Below are positions 54,765 through 64,000 of a DNA stretch of 64,000 bases, piece by piece (position 1 is the first letter of the stretch; each line of letters begins with the position of its first letter). This DNA is from Hemibagrus wyckioides (taxonomy: Eukaryota > Chordata > Actinopteri > Siluriformes > Bagridae): NCBI RefSeq assembly GCF_019097595.1, contig NC_080716.1:32655901-32719900 (forward strand), written 5' to 3'. The notes under the pieces are model-generated. The model was given only the letters and a program-made list of their open reading frames with translations. It had not been told where the DNA came from and ran no database searches. The position numbers were made by a program, and so were the translations under genes.

Positions 54765-55809
54765 TCAGCATTCTACAGGGAAGTTTGAGCCGCAGACCTT
54801 GTCTCCCGCCTGGTATAGCGGTGCCTCCCGCCTGCGGGTATCGGCCTGATGTTTGTGCCGGCTTACGGCACGGTGCAGATGAGTGTGTGCCAATTCCCGG
54901 ACCCTCTCACTCTCTCTGAACCAGTAGTCTGCGGCGGGGATTTCTGAAGGTTCTCCAGACCACGGGAACAGAGGTGGCTGGTAACTGAGCACGCACTGGA
55001 ACAGAGTGAGTCCTATAGTGTCCTGGCGAAGTGAATTCTGTGCGTACTCGGCCCAGGGCAGATATTGGCTCCAGGTATTCTGGTGATCTCGGCAGTAGGC
55101 ACGCAGGTAGCGTCCGATCTCCTGGACCTTGCGCTCGGTCTGGCCGTTTGTCTGGGGATGATAACCAGAAGATAGATACATTTGATACATTTAATTTCTT
55201 AAAGAAACTTTGCCATACCTTGGATGTAAATTGGGGTCCCCTGTCTGATACGATGTCCTCTGGAATGCCAAAATTTCGGAAGATGTGATGGAATAGAGCT
55301 TCAGCCGTCTCTAAGGTAGGTAAACCTTGGAGCGGGATAAGTTTACACGCCTTAGAGAACCGGTCTACCACGACGAGAATAGTGGTGTAATTTTCGGACG
55401 AGGGCAAGTCGGTGATGAAATCAACTCCCAGATGGGACCAGGGCCGATGAGGAATCGGGAGTGGAACGAGCTTGCCCTCTGGCAGCCGGCGTGGCGTGCA
55501 TATGACGGCACAGACCAAGCATCCCTTCACAAAACGTGCAACTTTTCGCGCCATGTTCGGCCACCAATACCTGTTTCTCAGGAGTGAGAGGGTTCTCTGT
55601 CTGCCCGGATGCCCAGAACCCAGAGAGGAGTGCAACGAGTCCAGCAAGCGTAAACAACAGGATGTGGGCACATAAATTTTCCCCTCCGGGCTTCCCAGCG
55701 GAGCAGGTTCCTCCGAGGTGGCGGCATGGATCTCGTCATCAAGGGACCATAGAATGGGACTGACGAAGAGCTCAGGCGGTAGGTAACCGTAAACCATAGA
55801 GCCCAACAC
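54765..55809 (-). pseudogene. Gypsy 2 integrase (frameshifted)
   Basis: From 55809: [20 protein letters not shown] and CLVCAVICTPRR (zinc domain), GVDFITDLPS (first D), [18 protein letters not shown] (second D). A shift at about 55190 leads to [20 protein letters not shown] (E) and EYAQNSL. The DDE triad is present but split between two frames. Confidence 0.82.
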
Positions 55810-55814
55810 GCTTG

Positions 55815-57119
55815 CCGAGGATTTAATCGCTTGGCTTCTCGGAGGTATTGGAGGTTTTTATGATCAGTGATCACTTCAAATGGATGTCTAGCACCTTCGA
55901 GCCAGTGCCGCCATTCCTCTAGGGCTAATTTGATTGCCAGTAGTTCATGATTTCCAATATCGTAATTTTGCTCCGCCGGGGATAACTTCTTTGAGAAGAA
56001 AGCGCATGGACGGAGTACCGCGGGGTCGCCCCCGCGCTGAGATAACACTGCTCCGACCCCCACGGAGGAGGCGTCTACCTCTACTATGAACGGGTAAGTG
56101 GGATTGGGGTGTGTTAAGGTGGATGCGGAACAGAAAGCGGCTTTCAGATCTTGGAAGGCGTCTCCGGCTTCGGCGGTCCAGTCAAGTTTCTTAGGACTGT
56201 TTCGAAGAAGAGAAGTAAGCGGGGCAGCGTGCTGGCTGTAACCTGCCATGAAGCGACGGTAAAAGTTCGCGAACCCCAGAAAGCGTTGTAATTCCTTGAC
56301 CGTTTGCGGCTTTGGCCACTCCCTCACGGCTTGTACTTTGGATTGATCCATCCGAATGCCGTTGGCGGATATAACATATCCCAGGAAATGTATTGAGAGC
56401 TGATGAAACTCGCATTTCTCCAGTTTAAGGAAGAGGTGGTATTGTCGAAGATGAGCGAGCACCTGCCGGACATGATGGATGTGTGTAGCGCAGTTTGGGG
56501 AATAAATTAGGATGTCATCTATGTACACCACTACGAAGAGATGTAGCATGTCCCGAAGAATCTCATTCATGAAGTTCTGGAAAACAGAGGGGGCGTTGGC
56601 GAGACCGTAGGGTATGACACGATATTCATAATGTCCGGCAGGGGTGATGAAAGCTGTTTTCCATTCATCACCACGATGGATTCGGATCAGGTTATATGCG
56701 CTCCGGAGATCAAGCTTGGTGAAGATGCGCGATCCTCGAAGTTCTTCAAGTGCCGCAGGGACCAGAGGTAAGGGGTAGGCAAACTTCACCGTTTGGGCGT
56801 TTAGTTTCCTGTAATCGATGCAGGGCCATAGTCCCCCATCCTTCTTAGCCACGAAGAAAAAACTGGACGCCACCGGGGAGGTAGACGGGCGTATAAACCC
56901 TTGGTGTAACGCTTCCTGAATGTACTCCTCCATTGCTTTATGTTCTGGGACAGACAGAGGGTAGATGTGTCCTTTGGGCATTTTGGCATCAGGCTGGAGC
57001 TCTATCGTGCAATCCCATGGCCGGTGCGGAGGTAGCTTAGTAGCGGCGGTCTTACAGAAGACGTCCCTGAAGTGCCGGTATTCAGTTGGGATATCCACTG
57101 AAGGGCAGCTTTGGGGCAT
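55815..57119 (-). pseudogene. Gypsy 2 reverse transcriptase and RNase H
   Basis: A long open frame encodes [78 protein letters not shown] and the palm [13 protein letters not shown]. Connection ([13 protein letters not shown]) and RNase H ([38 protein letters not shown]) follow. At about 55820 the linker is deleted and the frame shifts into integrase. It would synthesise element cDNA. Confidence 0.88.
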
Positions 57120-57569
57120 CCCAGCACGATATCCACCCGAGAATCCTCCAGCACCAGGAACGACAAGGTCTCTTCATGCAGCACGCCGATACGGAGAATG
57201 AGTTCGGGTGAGATCCACTTCACCAGTCCCTGACCCAGCGGTTTTCATTGGATAGTGGTGATCTGATAATGCCTGGGACTCGGCTGTCAGGGTATATGGC
57301 AGGCCCTGGGAGGAGATAAAGTTTCCCGAGGCCCCGGAGTCAAAAAGTACTTGCACTGGATAAGGGCGAGAATCAGAAATCAGGGTAGCCTCATGGTACC
57401 AGGGGTTAAACATTAAGGAGTTCATTTGGATAGTACTCACCGCTGGGCGATGGGACCGGACCGGACAGGTAGGGATGGAATGCCCGGCCTCCCCGCAGTA
57501 GAGGCAGAGTCCACGCAGAACACGGCGTTGCCGTTTGCTGGTGGAGAGGTGGTATTCATCCGTCTGCAT
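57002..57569 (-). pseudogene. Gypsy 2 zinc knuckle and protease
   Basis: CLYCGEAGHSIPTC is a CCHC knuckle. VLFDSGASGNFISSQ is the retropepsin active site. A shift near 57220 moves to [20 protein letters not shown] and DIVLGCP, the protease C-terminal half. Confidence 0.8.
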
Positions 57570-57599
57570 GGGCTCCGATGCGGGAAAGTCCTCTTGGGG

Positions 57600-58268
57600 T
57601 TAGGTGTCAGATGTATAGCGTCCCTCAGCACTGACCACGGTGAGATGTCGTGCCACACTCTGTGCCTTCAGCATGAAGGCTTCAAGGCTGGCAGAGTCAT
57701 CATAAATGGCCATCTGCCGTCGGACCTCGGGCCGTAAGCCTTGCCAGTAAGCCGCGAGTAGCACCGTGTCGTTCCACCCACTAGATGCCACAAGCGAGCG
57801 GAAACGTAGCGTATACTCCCGGACAGTTCTCTTGTCATGGGAAAACAGCTCGTCGTGGACCGAAACGGCGGACACGCTCGCTCCGAAGACTGCCTTGAAT
57901 TGCGACTTGAAGCTGTCCAGGGAGGCAAGGGTGGAACTCTCAGATGTCCATAACGCCTCCGCCCAGTGTCGAGCCTCACCTGACAGTAAGGAGAGCATAA
58001 ATGCAATCTTTGCACCGTCGGTGGGGAACTGCTGAGGGACCACCTCGAAATAGAGCTGACACTGCATAAGGAATCCGGCACACTCCGATGCTTCCCCTGA
58101 GTATAACGCCGGTTTGGCCACGGGACAAGCCGGAGGGGCCGCAGCGGCCTGTATGGTCTCCTGCAGCGAGATGGCCAATTCCCTGAAAGGGTTGGGAGCA
58201 GGTGGCGGTCCAGCTTGCGGTGGCTGCGGGTCTGGTGGGGAAGGTGCGCCAGCGTGTGGGACTGACAT
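57600..58268 (-). CDS. Gypsy 2 gag
   Basis: The 222-codon frame starts at ATG 58268: MSVPHAGAPSPPDPQPPQAG, then ALYSGEASECAGFLMQCQLY, FPTDGAKIAFMLSLLSGEAR, YTLRFRSLVASSGWNDTVL and LEAFMLKAQSVARHL. It is a sushi/Ty3-type capsid protein and ends at TAA 57600, just upstream of the CCHC frame, so the stop may be a lesion or the normal gag end. The start codon is 47 nt from the LTR. Confidence 0.85.
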   Translation of the reverse strand: MSVPHAGAPSPPDPQPPQAGPPPAPNPFRELAISLQETIQAAAAPPACPVAKPALYSGEASECAGFLMQCQLYFEVVPQQFPTDGAKIAFMLSLLSGEARHWAEALWTSESSTLASLDSFKSQFKAVFGASVSAVSVHDELFSHDKRTVREYTLRFRSLVASSGWNDTVLLAAYWQGLRPEVRRQMAIYDDSASLEAFMLKAQSVARHLTVVSAEGRYTSDT

Positions 58269-58304
58269 TCTCCAGGTAAGTGGCCACTGCTTTCTTACAG
58301 TTTG

Positions 58305-58314
58305 GGCGAGTATT
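58305..58314 (-). promoter_or_regulatory. Probable self-priming primer-binding site, Gypsy 2
   Basis: AATACTCGCC (coding strand), one base after the 5' LTR, can pair over 10 nt (one G-U) with GGTGAGTATT at the predicted RNA start in the 3' LTR (54212-54203). This is the same layout as Gypsy 1. Confidence 0.58.
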
Positions 58315-58315
58315 C

Positions 58316-58627
58316 TGTCTTAGTTAGCTGGGGAAGGAACCAGACGGGTCAGGTATGCACTCAAAGGGTGATTTATTCGTGGCCAGAACACAAAAACATC
58401 CTTGAAGGCAAAGGAATCAACTCAGGAAATCACATCTAACAACAAAACTTAGACAAGCAGGGAAAAAAGGCTGGCATCAAGCATAACGTGACACTCGAAA
58501 ACAGACGCTAATATTCTGGCGAGTTTGGCCTTTAAATACAAACTGTGGCTAATTGCCAGCAGGTGCGGTGGCGGCATTCAGGTGACTAGGGCGTGGTGAC
58601 GTCACAGAGTCCCGCAGATCCATGACA
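58316..58627 (-). repeat. 5' LTR of Gypsy 2, with a start-site deletion
   Basis: This 312-bp copy matches 54017-54331 but lacks about 12 nt exactly where the predicted transcript start lies, and carries a small insertion ('gtgacact') nearby. Confidence 0.9.
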
Positions 58628-58929
58628 GTTAGCAATCTAGCTGATTTCCATAACAAGACAATTTCCATACCTTTTTTGTTTATTTGTTTGTTCATAACTT
58701 TACTGATAATTTAAGTTGTAGCTCCTCAAAAACACATTAATGACAAAATGATATTTTAATTTTCTTTTAATTTTTAACACTTGGTTGGTGGTTACATCAT
58801 GGCTGATGCTATGGGAACGCTGATACCAACGCTGCCACACACCAGATGTCTGTCCCGAAAGGTGTGAAAGGGTGTAAACAAGCCAGGAACAGAGCGTCAT
58901 TATCCCTGTAAGACCCAGGACCCAGTAGT

Positions 58930-59345
58930 GGGGTCAAGGGCCAGGTTACAGAACCTGATAAGGTTTTTTTTCTGCATGAGGTGCACAGCAGTCCTGCGGG
59001 AATTATAAAATCCTGCAGGATTTTTAACTTGTGCAAGTGTGCTGGATGTTTCTGTTGTACTGAAGGGTCCATTCTAAAACTTGTAGTAAGTTCCTGCATA
59101 TATTGTCAATGTGTCCTACAGGATCTCACAATTCCTACAGGATACCAGCAGGTATCTTGCAGAAAAAAATGAAAATCCTGCAGGATTCCTGTAAAGTGTG
59201 CTGGATCTTCAGCATGTTTCTCAAACCTATAGGAATTGCCTGCACATAATATCAATTTGTCCTGCAGAATTTCATAATTCCTACATATGCAGGTATCCTG
59301 CAGAAAAAATGAAAATCCTGCAGGATTCCTGTAGGTTATTTTTGT
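58930..59345. repeat. Tandem repeat rich in tcctgcagga palindromes
   Basis: The 10-bp palindrome recurs at 59011, 59176 and 59316 within units of about 140-165 bp that also share 'gtgtgctggat' and 'aattcctacag/at'. Many half-sites ('cctgcag', 'cctacagg') are scattered between. No coding potential. Confidence 0.75.
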
Positions 59346-59810
59346 AAGGGGTCTGCCCTTAATGACTAAATGTAGTCCCTCACTGACACAATGTGATCAT
59401 GTGTGCAGGGTTGGTTGTGGTGGAAATGACAGCACTCACAAAAAGAAAAGTTGTTAAAATTCTTTAGATTTTAAAATTAAATGTCTGAGTGTGAGAAAAA
59501 TGTAAAACATGAAATTCTTACAAAAAGACATTTATACATTAGCAAAAAAATAATATATGAAAACATAGTTAAAAATATCTCCAATAATGTTTGACTGTAA
59601 ATTTCATAAAACAAAACAAAAACAAATATAGACAGTATACATTTGGGAATTAAAAAAAAAAATAGATATATCCCCTGAACATAAAGGTCAATCATTCATT
59701 TTGATTGGCTGACTGATTGATCATGGGAATGCAATAAAACAGACAACCAGAATTCAGAGAATGAATCAAAAAGCAACATTTTGCTAAAACCCACAGTGTC
59801 TCCTGGTTTC
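59346..59810. other. No feature recognised
   Basis: AT-rich sequence with A/T homopolymers; minus-strand frames are short and compositionally biased. Confidence 0.3.
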
Positions 59811-59898
59811 AGCTTTAAATCCTAAAATCTCCTCCACTCCCAACCACACCCATCTCACACTGCAGCAGTTTGTACCTTGTGTTTAGTTGTGTGTTAAA

Positions 59899-59912
59899 GC
59901 GAAAGTGAAACT
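59899..59912. promoter_or_regulatory. Perfect ISRE consensus
   Basis: GCGAAAGTGAAACT fits the interferon-stimulated response element RNGAAANNGAAACT at every fixed position. On the minus strand a TATA-like GGATTTAAAGC lies about 85 nt downstream (59818-59808). By base composition one such match is expected by chance in well under one of ten windows this size, so it is suggestive only. Confidence 0.5.
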
Positions 59913-60129
59913 GCTCCAGCAAACCTGATTAGAATTCTCCGCAGTGGTGCGACTGGAAGAGGATGGAGGATGGAGGATGAAAAAAATGAATAAATTTTCA
60001 GCCTTTTCCTGAATCCTGAGCGTCAATTTTGTGGATGTTTTCATCTGAAATCGAATTAACATCACCCCGATTTTCTGGAGGTTTATAACGCATTTCCTTT
60101 AGTTTTATCTTTTAATATAAAGCGCCAGT

Positions 60130-60305
60130 ACTTACAACCTTTTCAGCGGTGGGAGAATTTCCGGAGAAATGTCCTGGACTGGAAAACGTCCTTAACGTCT
60201 TGATTTTACGGTCACGGTGATCATCTGAGCATCCTGTGTCTACTGGTCCAGTCTAATGAGTGCGCTCATGTTACACTACAGTATTTATAGCCCGTTTGTT
60301 ATTGG
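60130..60305 (-). promoter_or_regulatory. Candidate core promoter and first exon, minus strand
   Basis: A CCAAT box (60305-60301) and TATAAATA (60289-60282) are correctly ordered on the minus strand. A transcript from about 60258 would meet a strong donor GGTT|GTAAGT at 60135. No coding ATG frame of note lies in this exon, so it would be a 5' UTR exon. The downstream partner is unknown; a SecA-like gene is one possibility on strand grounds. Confidence 0.38.
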
Positions 60306-60309
60306 TCTA

Positions 60310-61828
60310 GAAGATAATGATTTATTCCATACGTTTCAGTAACACACCCTGGCGTGTTGGGCTTCAATTCATTGATATTTTTGATGCACAAAAACGTACA
60401 CAGGTTTAAAATACCATGAATTAATATACAGTATGAATAAATAATGAATACACAGTATATCCATTAGAAAGTGATAAAACTACCCTTTTTTTTTTTACTG
60501 CAGTCGTTTATAATATGCTAAGATATGAAAATTATTTTTATTTAAATTTTCATTACATCACATAACACTCTTAAAAAGGACTGGATAATTATACATTTAT
60601 ATATAATTATATAATATTGGACTATTATATACACACATTTAATTTTTCAACATCAATCTATAACACCTTCATCTAGTCTAATTTTGGGGAACTTCATCAT
60701 GTACCAGGACAATGACCTAAAACCCAACTGAACAACAGACTCTATCGGGTGAATAAAGTGGAAGATCATCAGTCAGCAGCCTTTAACCCAGCTCAGCAGT
60801 ATTTCAGTTTCATTTCAGAAAGACATCTGAAAAAAGCTGCAAACCTGGAATTATTTGTTGATGTCAGTGAATCACAGGCTTGATGGAGTTATTACAAGAA
60901 TGAAATATGCAATCACATATTAAGTGTTATTTACTGTAAGAAGAATATTTTGCAGTACTTTTTCCCACCTAAAATTTAAGTGGTCTGACACCAAAGGTAC
61001 CATGTGTGAACACATCTTGATGCATATATCAGGATATAAAAGCTGATGAAATTCTGATCGGTCGTCTCATCTTTAGATTTCTAATCCAAATGTTTTCAAA
61101 GTGCAGCATAAATAATAGAATTGCCCTTCCTGTTCCAATACTTTCCAATGGGAAAGTATAAAAGTCCACCAATGTAAACATTTATTACAGTAAAACTTGC
61201 AGGTACTGTTTTCCATGTCATACTTTCTCTCCTACCTTGTTTTCAACTTGTGTTCAAAACTATTTGAAACATTTTTCTAGTGTTGACTTACATTCACCAG
61301 CCGTCTATTTTACAACTGCAAGTCAGGATGTGGCGACAAACTGTCCAGTAAAGACACCTAAATGTTCATGTCTGTTTTTAAATGTGCAAGGCACTTAACA
61401 CTCATCATCAAGAGGAAATTCAGAAAGTAGCCCACAAACCCAGTAACCTGTGACTTTAGAGGTTTTAACTGGAGACAAATTAGACAAAGCTCTTAGCAGT
61501 GGGCACAGGAAATTAAATTTAGAAAGTGTTGCATAATTCGGCTAAACTGCTAAAATTAGCCTTTTACCTAGCTAATCTCATGGTGTAAAATGATGTAATC
61601 TAAAGTCTGATGCTAGTTAAAATTAGTTACCAAGCTCAAGTAATTTTAGGTAATTTAAAAATAAGAAATCAATGACAATTAATGAGATAATGAGAAAACA
61701 AACTTGAGCAGATAACAAGTCCTGTTAGATTGATTCAGATTAATGGCCTTCACCTTGCAAGTTTTCTGTTCTTGCCTTTCTGCAAACTTCTGGTTATCTC
61801 CAAAAAGGGCCACCTTTCAATTACAATT
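60310..61828. other. No gene recognised
   Basis: AT-rich sequence without convincing frames or repeats known from elsewhere in the window. Confidence 0.35.
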
Positions 61829-61898
61829 TATTTGTATAACACTTTTAATAATAGACATTGTCTCAAAGCAGCTTTATAGAAGTATAGAAACAGAATAA
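61829..61898 (-). mobile_element. L2-type LINE 3' tail
   Basis: On the minus strand it reads 'aagctgctttgagacaatgt' then 'tacaaataaattgtaattg', like the tails at 5440 and 28610. Confidence 0.62.
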
Positions 61899-61899
61899 A

Positions 61900-62505
61900 A
61901 ATGATAAATTATAGTTTAAAATTCAATCATGTTTCCTCTTCTCACGTCATGAGTAGGCCTGCTGTAGGTTTCTTGTTTAAAATCTATTTTCTGGTCCTCT
62001 TCTTTAATATTCTCTAGAGATAATAGTGATATTGGTGTTTGTGAGTTTATCTATCATGTGCTTATCATACTCTATCCTACACTACAGTGGTACATGGTGA
62101 GACCTTACTGGTAAAGAATTGAGGGTTTCTCACCATGATGTTCTGATTTCTGTTATTGCGTCTCATGTGTGTCCTCTCTATTCCTTTTGGCCAAAAATGA
62201 CTGCATTGTTTCCTGGTTTTGGGATTTTTCCACTGACTGTGCATTCTTACATTCACTTTCATTTTCCAGTCTGCCTGTAACTGCCTGTACTTTCCTCAAA
62301 ATCACTCGGGTTTTGCAGTCAGTCCGAGAGGCTCATAGCTTTTGTTGTTCATTGTTTTTCCTTCAGGTAATATCAATGTTTGTTATTTAAAATTTCCTAC
62401 ACTACAAAATATATCGTAATTACTTTACTAGCTGTTAAAGTTTTGTCAGATTCAGATTCTAAACCTTGGAAGGTTTGCCTCAGCACCAGAACCATCATCA
62501 TCATC
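61900..62505. repeat. Unclassified repeat family, inverted copy D
   Basis: Reverse complement of copies A and B: 'gagtaggcctgctgtaggtt', 'tctcaccatgatg', 'tgcattgtttcctggttttg', 'ccttggaaggtttgcctcag', ending in a (cat)n run at 62490-62520. Confidence 0.7.
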
Positions 62506-62614
62506 ATCATCATCATCATCTCAATGCCCAGGTGTCATGTCCCTTGACTTGACATGAGATGAGCCAGTCATCTGGATAATTGAGCCCTGGGGTGCAATGA
62601 TGCCAGAGCAGCCT

Positions 62615-63472
62615 TCATGCACTTTGTGTGAGAGTGAACATTAAGATTAAGTCAAAATGGAGAACCCAGCATCGGCGTTCTTCTGCCCGAAAGCGAACCT
62701 GGGGATTCTCCTGTGCTCTGGCAAGATGCCCATATGAAGTAAGGCATTCTTCAGGATTATCATCGCCAATCAACCAATCATCTGACCTGATCTGAGAATT
62801 TTTTTTTTTCACCTCAAACACAACTGCAAGGCCATAATTATGAAAGAGACTGAGTTCACTGAAAGACACAAAATCCTCATTAGTCAATAAGCTGTAAAGT
62901 GTCAGCTCCACAGGTTGGAAGTCTCCACTGCCCGATCCAAGCATGTCAAGTATTTTTCTGATATTTTGTTTCCATTAGGGATATTTTCATCCTTGTAACA
63001 GACAACAGAGAAAGAACAGAAGCTCAGTGTTCTGGTCGTTTTAGATATAAACATGCCTCACTTTTGTAGCCCTCTCTGGCCATGTTAATGGTAATGTAGG
63101 CCTGATTATACAGTGCAGCAGCTCTGTAGTAGTTGTCTGATTCAGAGACTTTTTTCCAGTAGGTTTCTGCTCCATAGTCACATCTGTTTTTGTTTTGAAG
63201 GTGCAAGGCAGTTCTTCCTAAAGCCTGCTGTATGTGGTCATAAAGGTTTTCACTGTGACCTTGTAAAAGTTTACGACTTTTGTCCTGCAAGTGTTGGATG
63301 AGGTTTTCTTTCAGTTCTGTAAGGTCATTGTGTACGTTAATCTGGTCTGTGTGAAGTATTAGCCATATACCCCATGATTCCTTTAAAGCATTCAGTGCTG
63401 GATGGTAGTCCATCTTACTGTGAAAGATCTTTTATTTTCACTTCAGAGGTCTATCTTCTCTCTTCTACTATA

Positions 63473-63561
<89 letters not shown>

Positions 63562-64000
63562 TAGATAGATGCTGATAATGCTTGTCAATGTCACTAAGAA
63601 TCTGAAAAAATGTAGAGAACATCTCTTCATTTTCTTCATTCTCAATTTCAATATTCTTCTCTTCCTTGTCTTTTATTCTAATAATTAATATTCTTCTCCA
63701 AGTTCCCTCATGACTTCAGTAGAATGGCCTCGGTAGGCCATGGCTAGACGATCATGGTTCAGTATTACCTGGACCATTTCCAGCGTGACTTTTCGACCTG
63801 TTCTTCTAAAGTGTTGTTTCTCCACCCTTCGGTTATTGGGGAAGTACGTGAGTAGCACAAAAAGTCATCATGTCTCATGTCCTCCAAGGTTAGTGGAAAT
63901 AATGATCTGTCCCTTGTTGAACTCCTGGTTCTCAATGTTGTGGCTTTCACTTATCGTGTACCAAATGTTTGGTTTCTGCTGTAATTTTGTCATTGAGATC
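62615..64000 (-). pseudogene. SecA-like gene copy 2, C-terminal half (decayed)
   Basis: The right edge reads DLNDKITAE, the same block that ends copy 1 at base 1, then shifts frame to IWYTISESHNIENQEFNKGQ and ISTNLGG. The conserved GRGTD that should follow is damaged (HET plus a shift), with some residues missing. Then come LFVLLTYFPNNRRVEKQHFR and RTGRKVTLEMVQVILN, the SecA GRTGRQG-type region with a changed Gly. A stop follows ELGEEY (63690). Further blocks are EIENEENEEMFSTFFQILSD, a GATA/GACA microsatellite, the open frame 63413-63024 (HPALNALKESWGIWLILHTD, GRTALHLQNKNRCDYGAETY, YNQAYITINMAREGYKSEA) and ELTLYSLLTNEDFVSFSELS, YGLAVVFEVKKK near 62810. The final 60 residues are unrecognised. 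The remnant shows what the C-terminus of copy 1 should contain. Confidence 0.78.
63471..63562. repeat. GATA/GACA microsatellite
   Basis: (atag)n is followed by (acag)n and again (atag)n. It lies between two conserved blocks of the SecA-like copy 2, so it interrupts the remnant coding sequence or a small intron. Confidence 0.95.

Larger units (their letters stand above)
54017..58627 (-). mobile_element. Chromodomain Gypsy 2 (full-length, minus strand, decayed)
   Basis: LTRs at 54017-54331 and 58316-58627 are bounded by TG...CA and flanked by the 5-bp duplication GTTAG (54012-54016, 58628-58632). Coding blocks on the minus strand run gag, CCHC, protease, RT, RNase H, integrase, chromodomain. 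Several frameshifts and at least one stop separate them. The RT palm has YIDD rather than YLDD, and the element is clearly a different lineage from Gypsy 1 (gag with CCHC knuckle, 312-315-bp LTRs). Confidence 0.95.

Noticed and set aside
63451..63651. Minus-strand frame ending in repeated Ser-Ile-Tyr-Leu
   Set aside because: The repeat part is the GATA/GACA microsatellite; the true conserved block upstream is in another frame.

Overview
The window looks like a transposon-rich accessory region of a teleost nuclear genome, quite possibly a catfish. The indicators are GT-AG introns, vertebrate-type SINEs, and several fish-type transposons: Rex1, L2, RTE, L1, DIRS, chromodomain Gypsy (sushi-like), Tc1/mariner, hAT and pogo. 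The catfish guess rests on recalled similarity of one SINE family to siluriform repeats and was not tested. No bacterial operon, CRISPR array, rRNA or canonical tRNA gene was seen.

The only well-supported, apparently undamaged host gene is at the left edge on the minus strand. Four phase-compatible exons (8589-8482, 8357-8105, 2988-2735, 2604 to beyond base 1) encode at least 1073 residues of a SecA-like ATPase: a unique N-terminus, a charged coiled coil, then a SecA-type DEAD motor with GTGEGKS, DEVD and a GVSGTLG motif. The right edge (64000-62615, same strand) carries the C-terminal half of a second, frameshifted SecA-like copy. The window therefore sits inside a direct-repeat family of SecA-like genes whose spacer is filled with mobile DNA.

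From left to right the spacer holds: an L2 fragment with an embedded Rex1 fragment (4.6-5.5 kb); a DIRS-like element (5.7-7.4 kb); an L1-clade fragment (9.2-9.4 kb); a 3.2-kb repeat containing a 45-bp minisatellite (9.5-12.7 kb); hAT remnants, SINEs and a pogo MITE (13.2-16.8 kb); a Gypsy gag cut by a minus-strand Rex1-like LINE (16.8-20.1 kb). Next comes a decayed multi-exon gene of a fish C2H2 zinc-finger/SAMD3-like family (20.07-30.3 kb), split by Rex1-like, RTE and L2 LINEs. A hAT element with an 8-bp target duplication follows (30.9-38.4 kb), holding a full-length sushi-like Gypsy with a 5-bp target duplication. Then come a LINE 3' end whose coding sequence has turned into a minisatellite (39.2-40.4 kb), duplicated unclassified repeats with a Tc1 element nested in an older one (40.6-46 kb), a second DIRS copy (46.2-47.7 kb), a probable solo LTR (47.9-48.9 kb), a 29-copy 45-bp VNTR abutting a SAMD3-like C-terminal fragment (50.4-51.9 kb), a second chromodomain Gypsy on the minus strand (54.0-58.6 kb), and a candidate minus-strand promoter with a nearby perfect ISRE (59.8-60.3 kb).

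Most coding sequence here is transposon-derived and broken. The points most worth following are the spliced SecA-like gene, the self-priming architecture shared by both chromodomain Gypsy elements, and the transposon-shattered zinc-finger/SAMD3-like locus.
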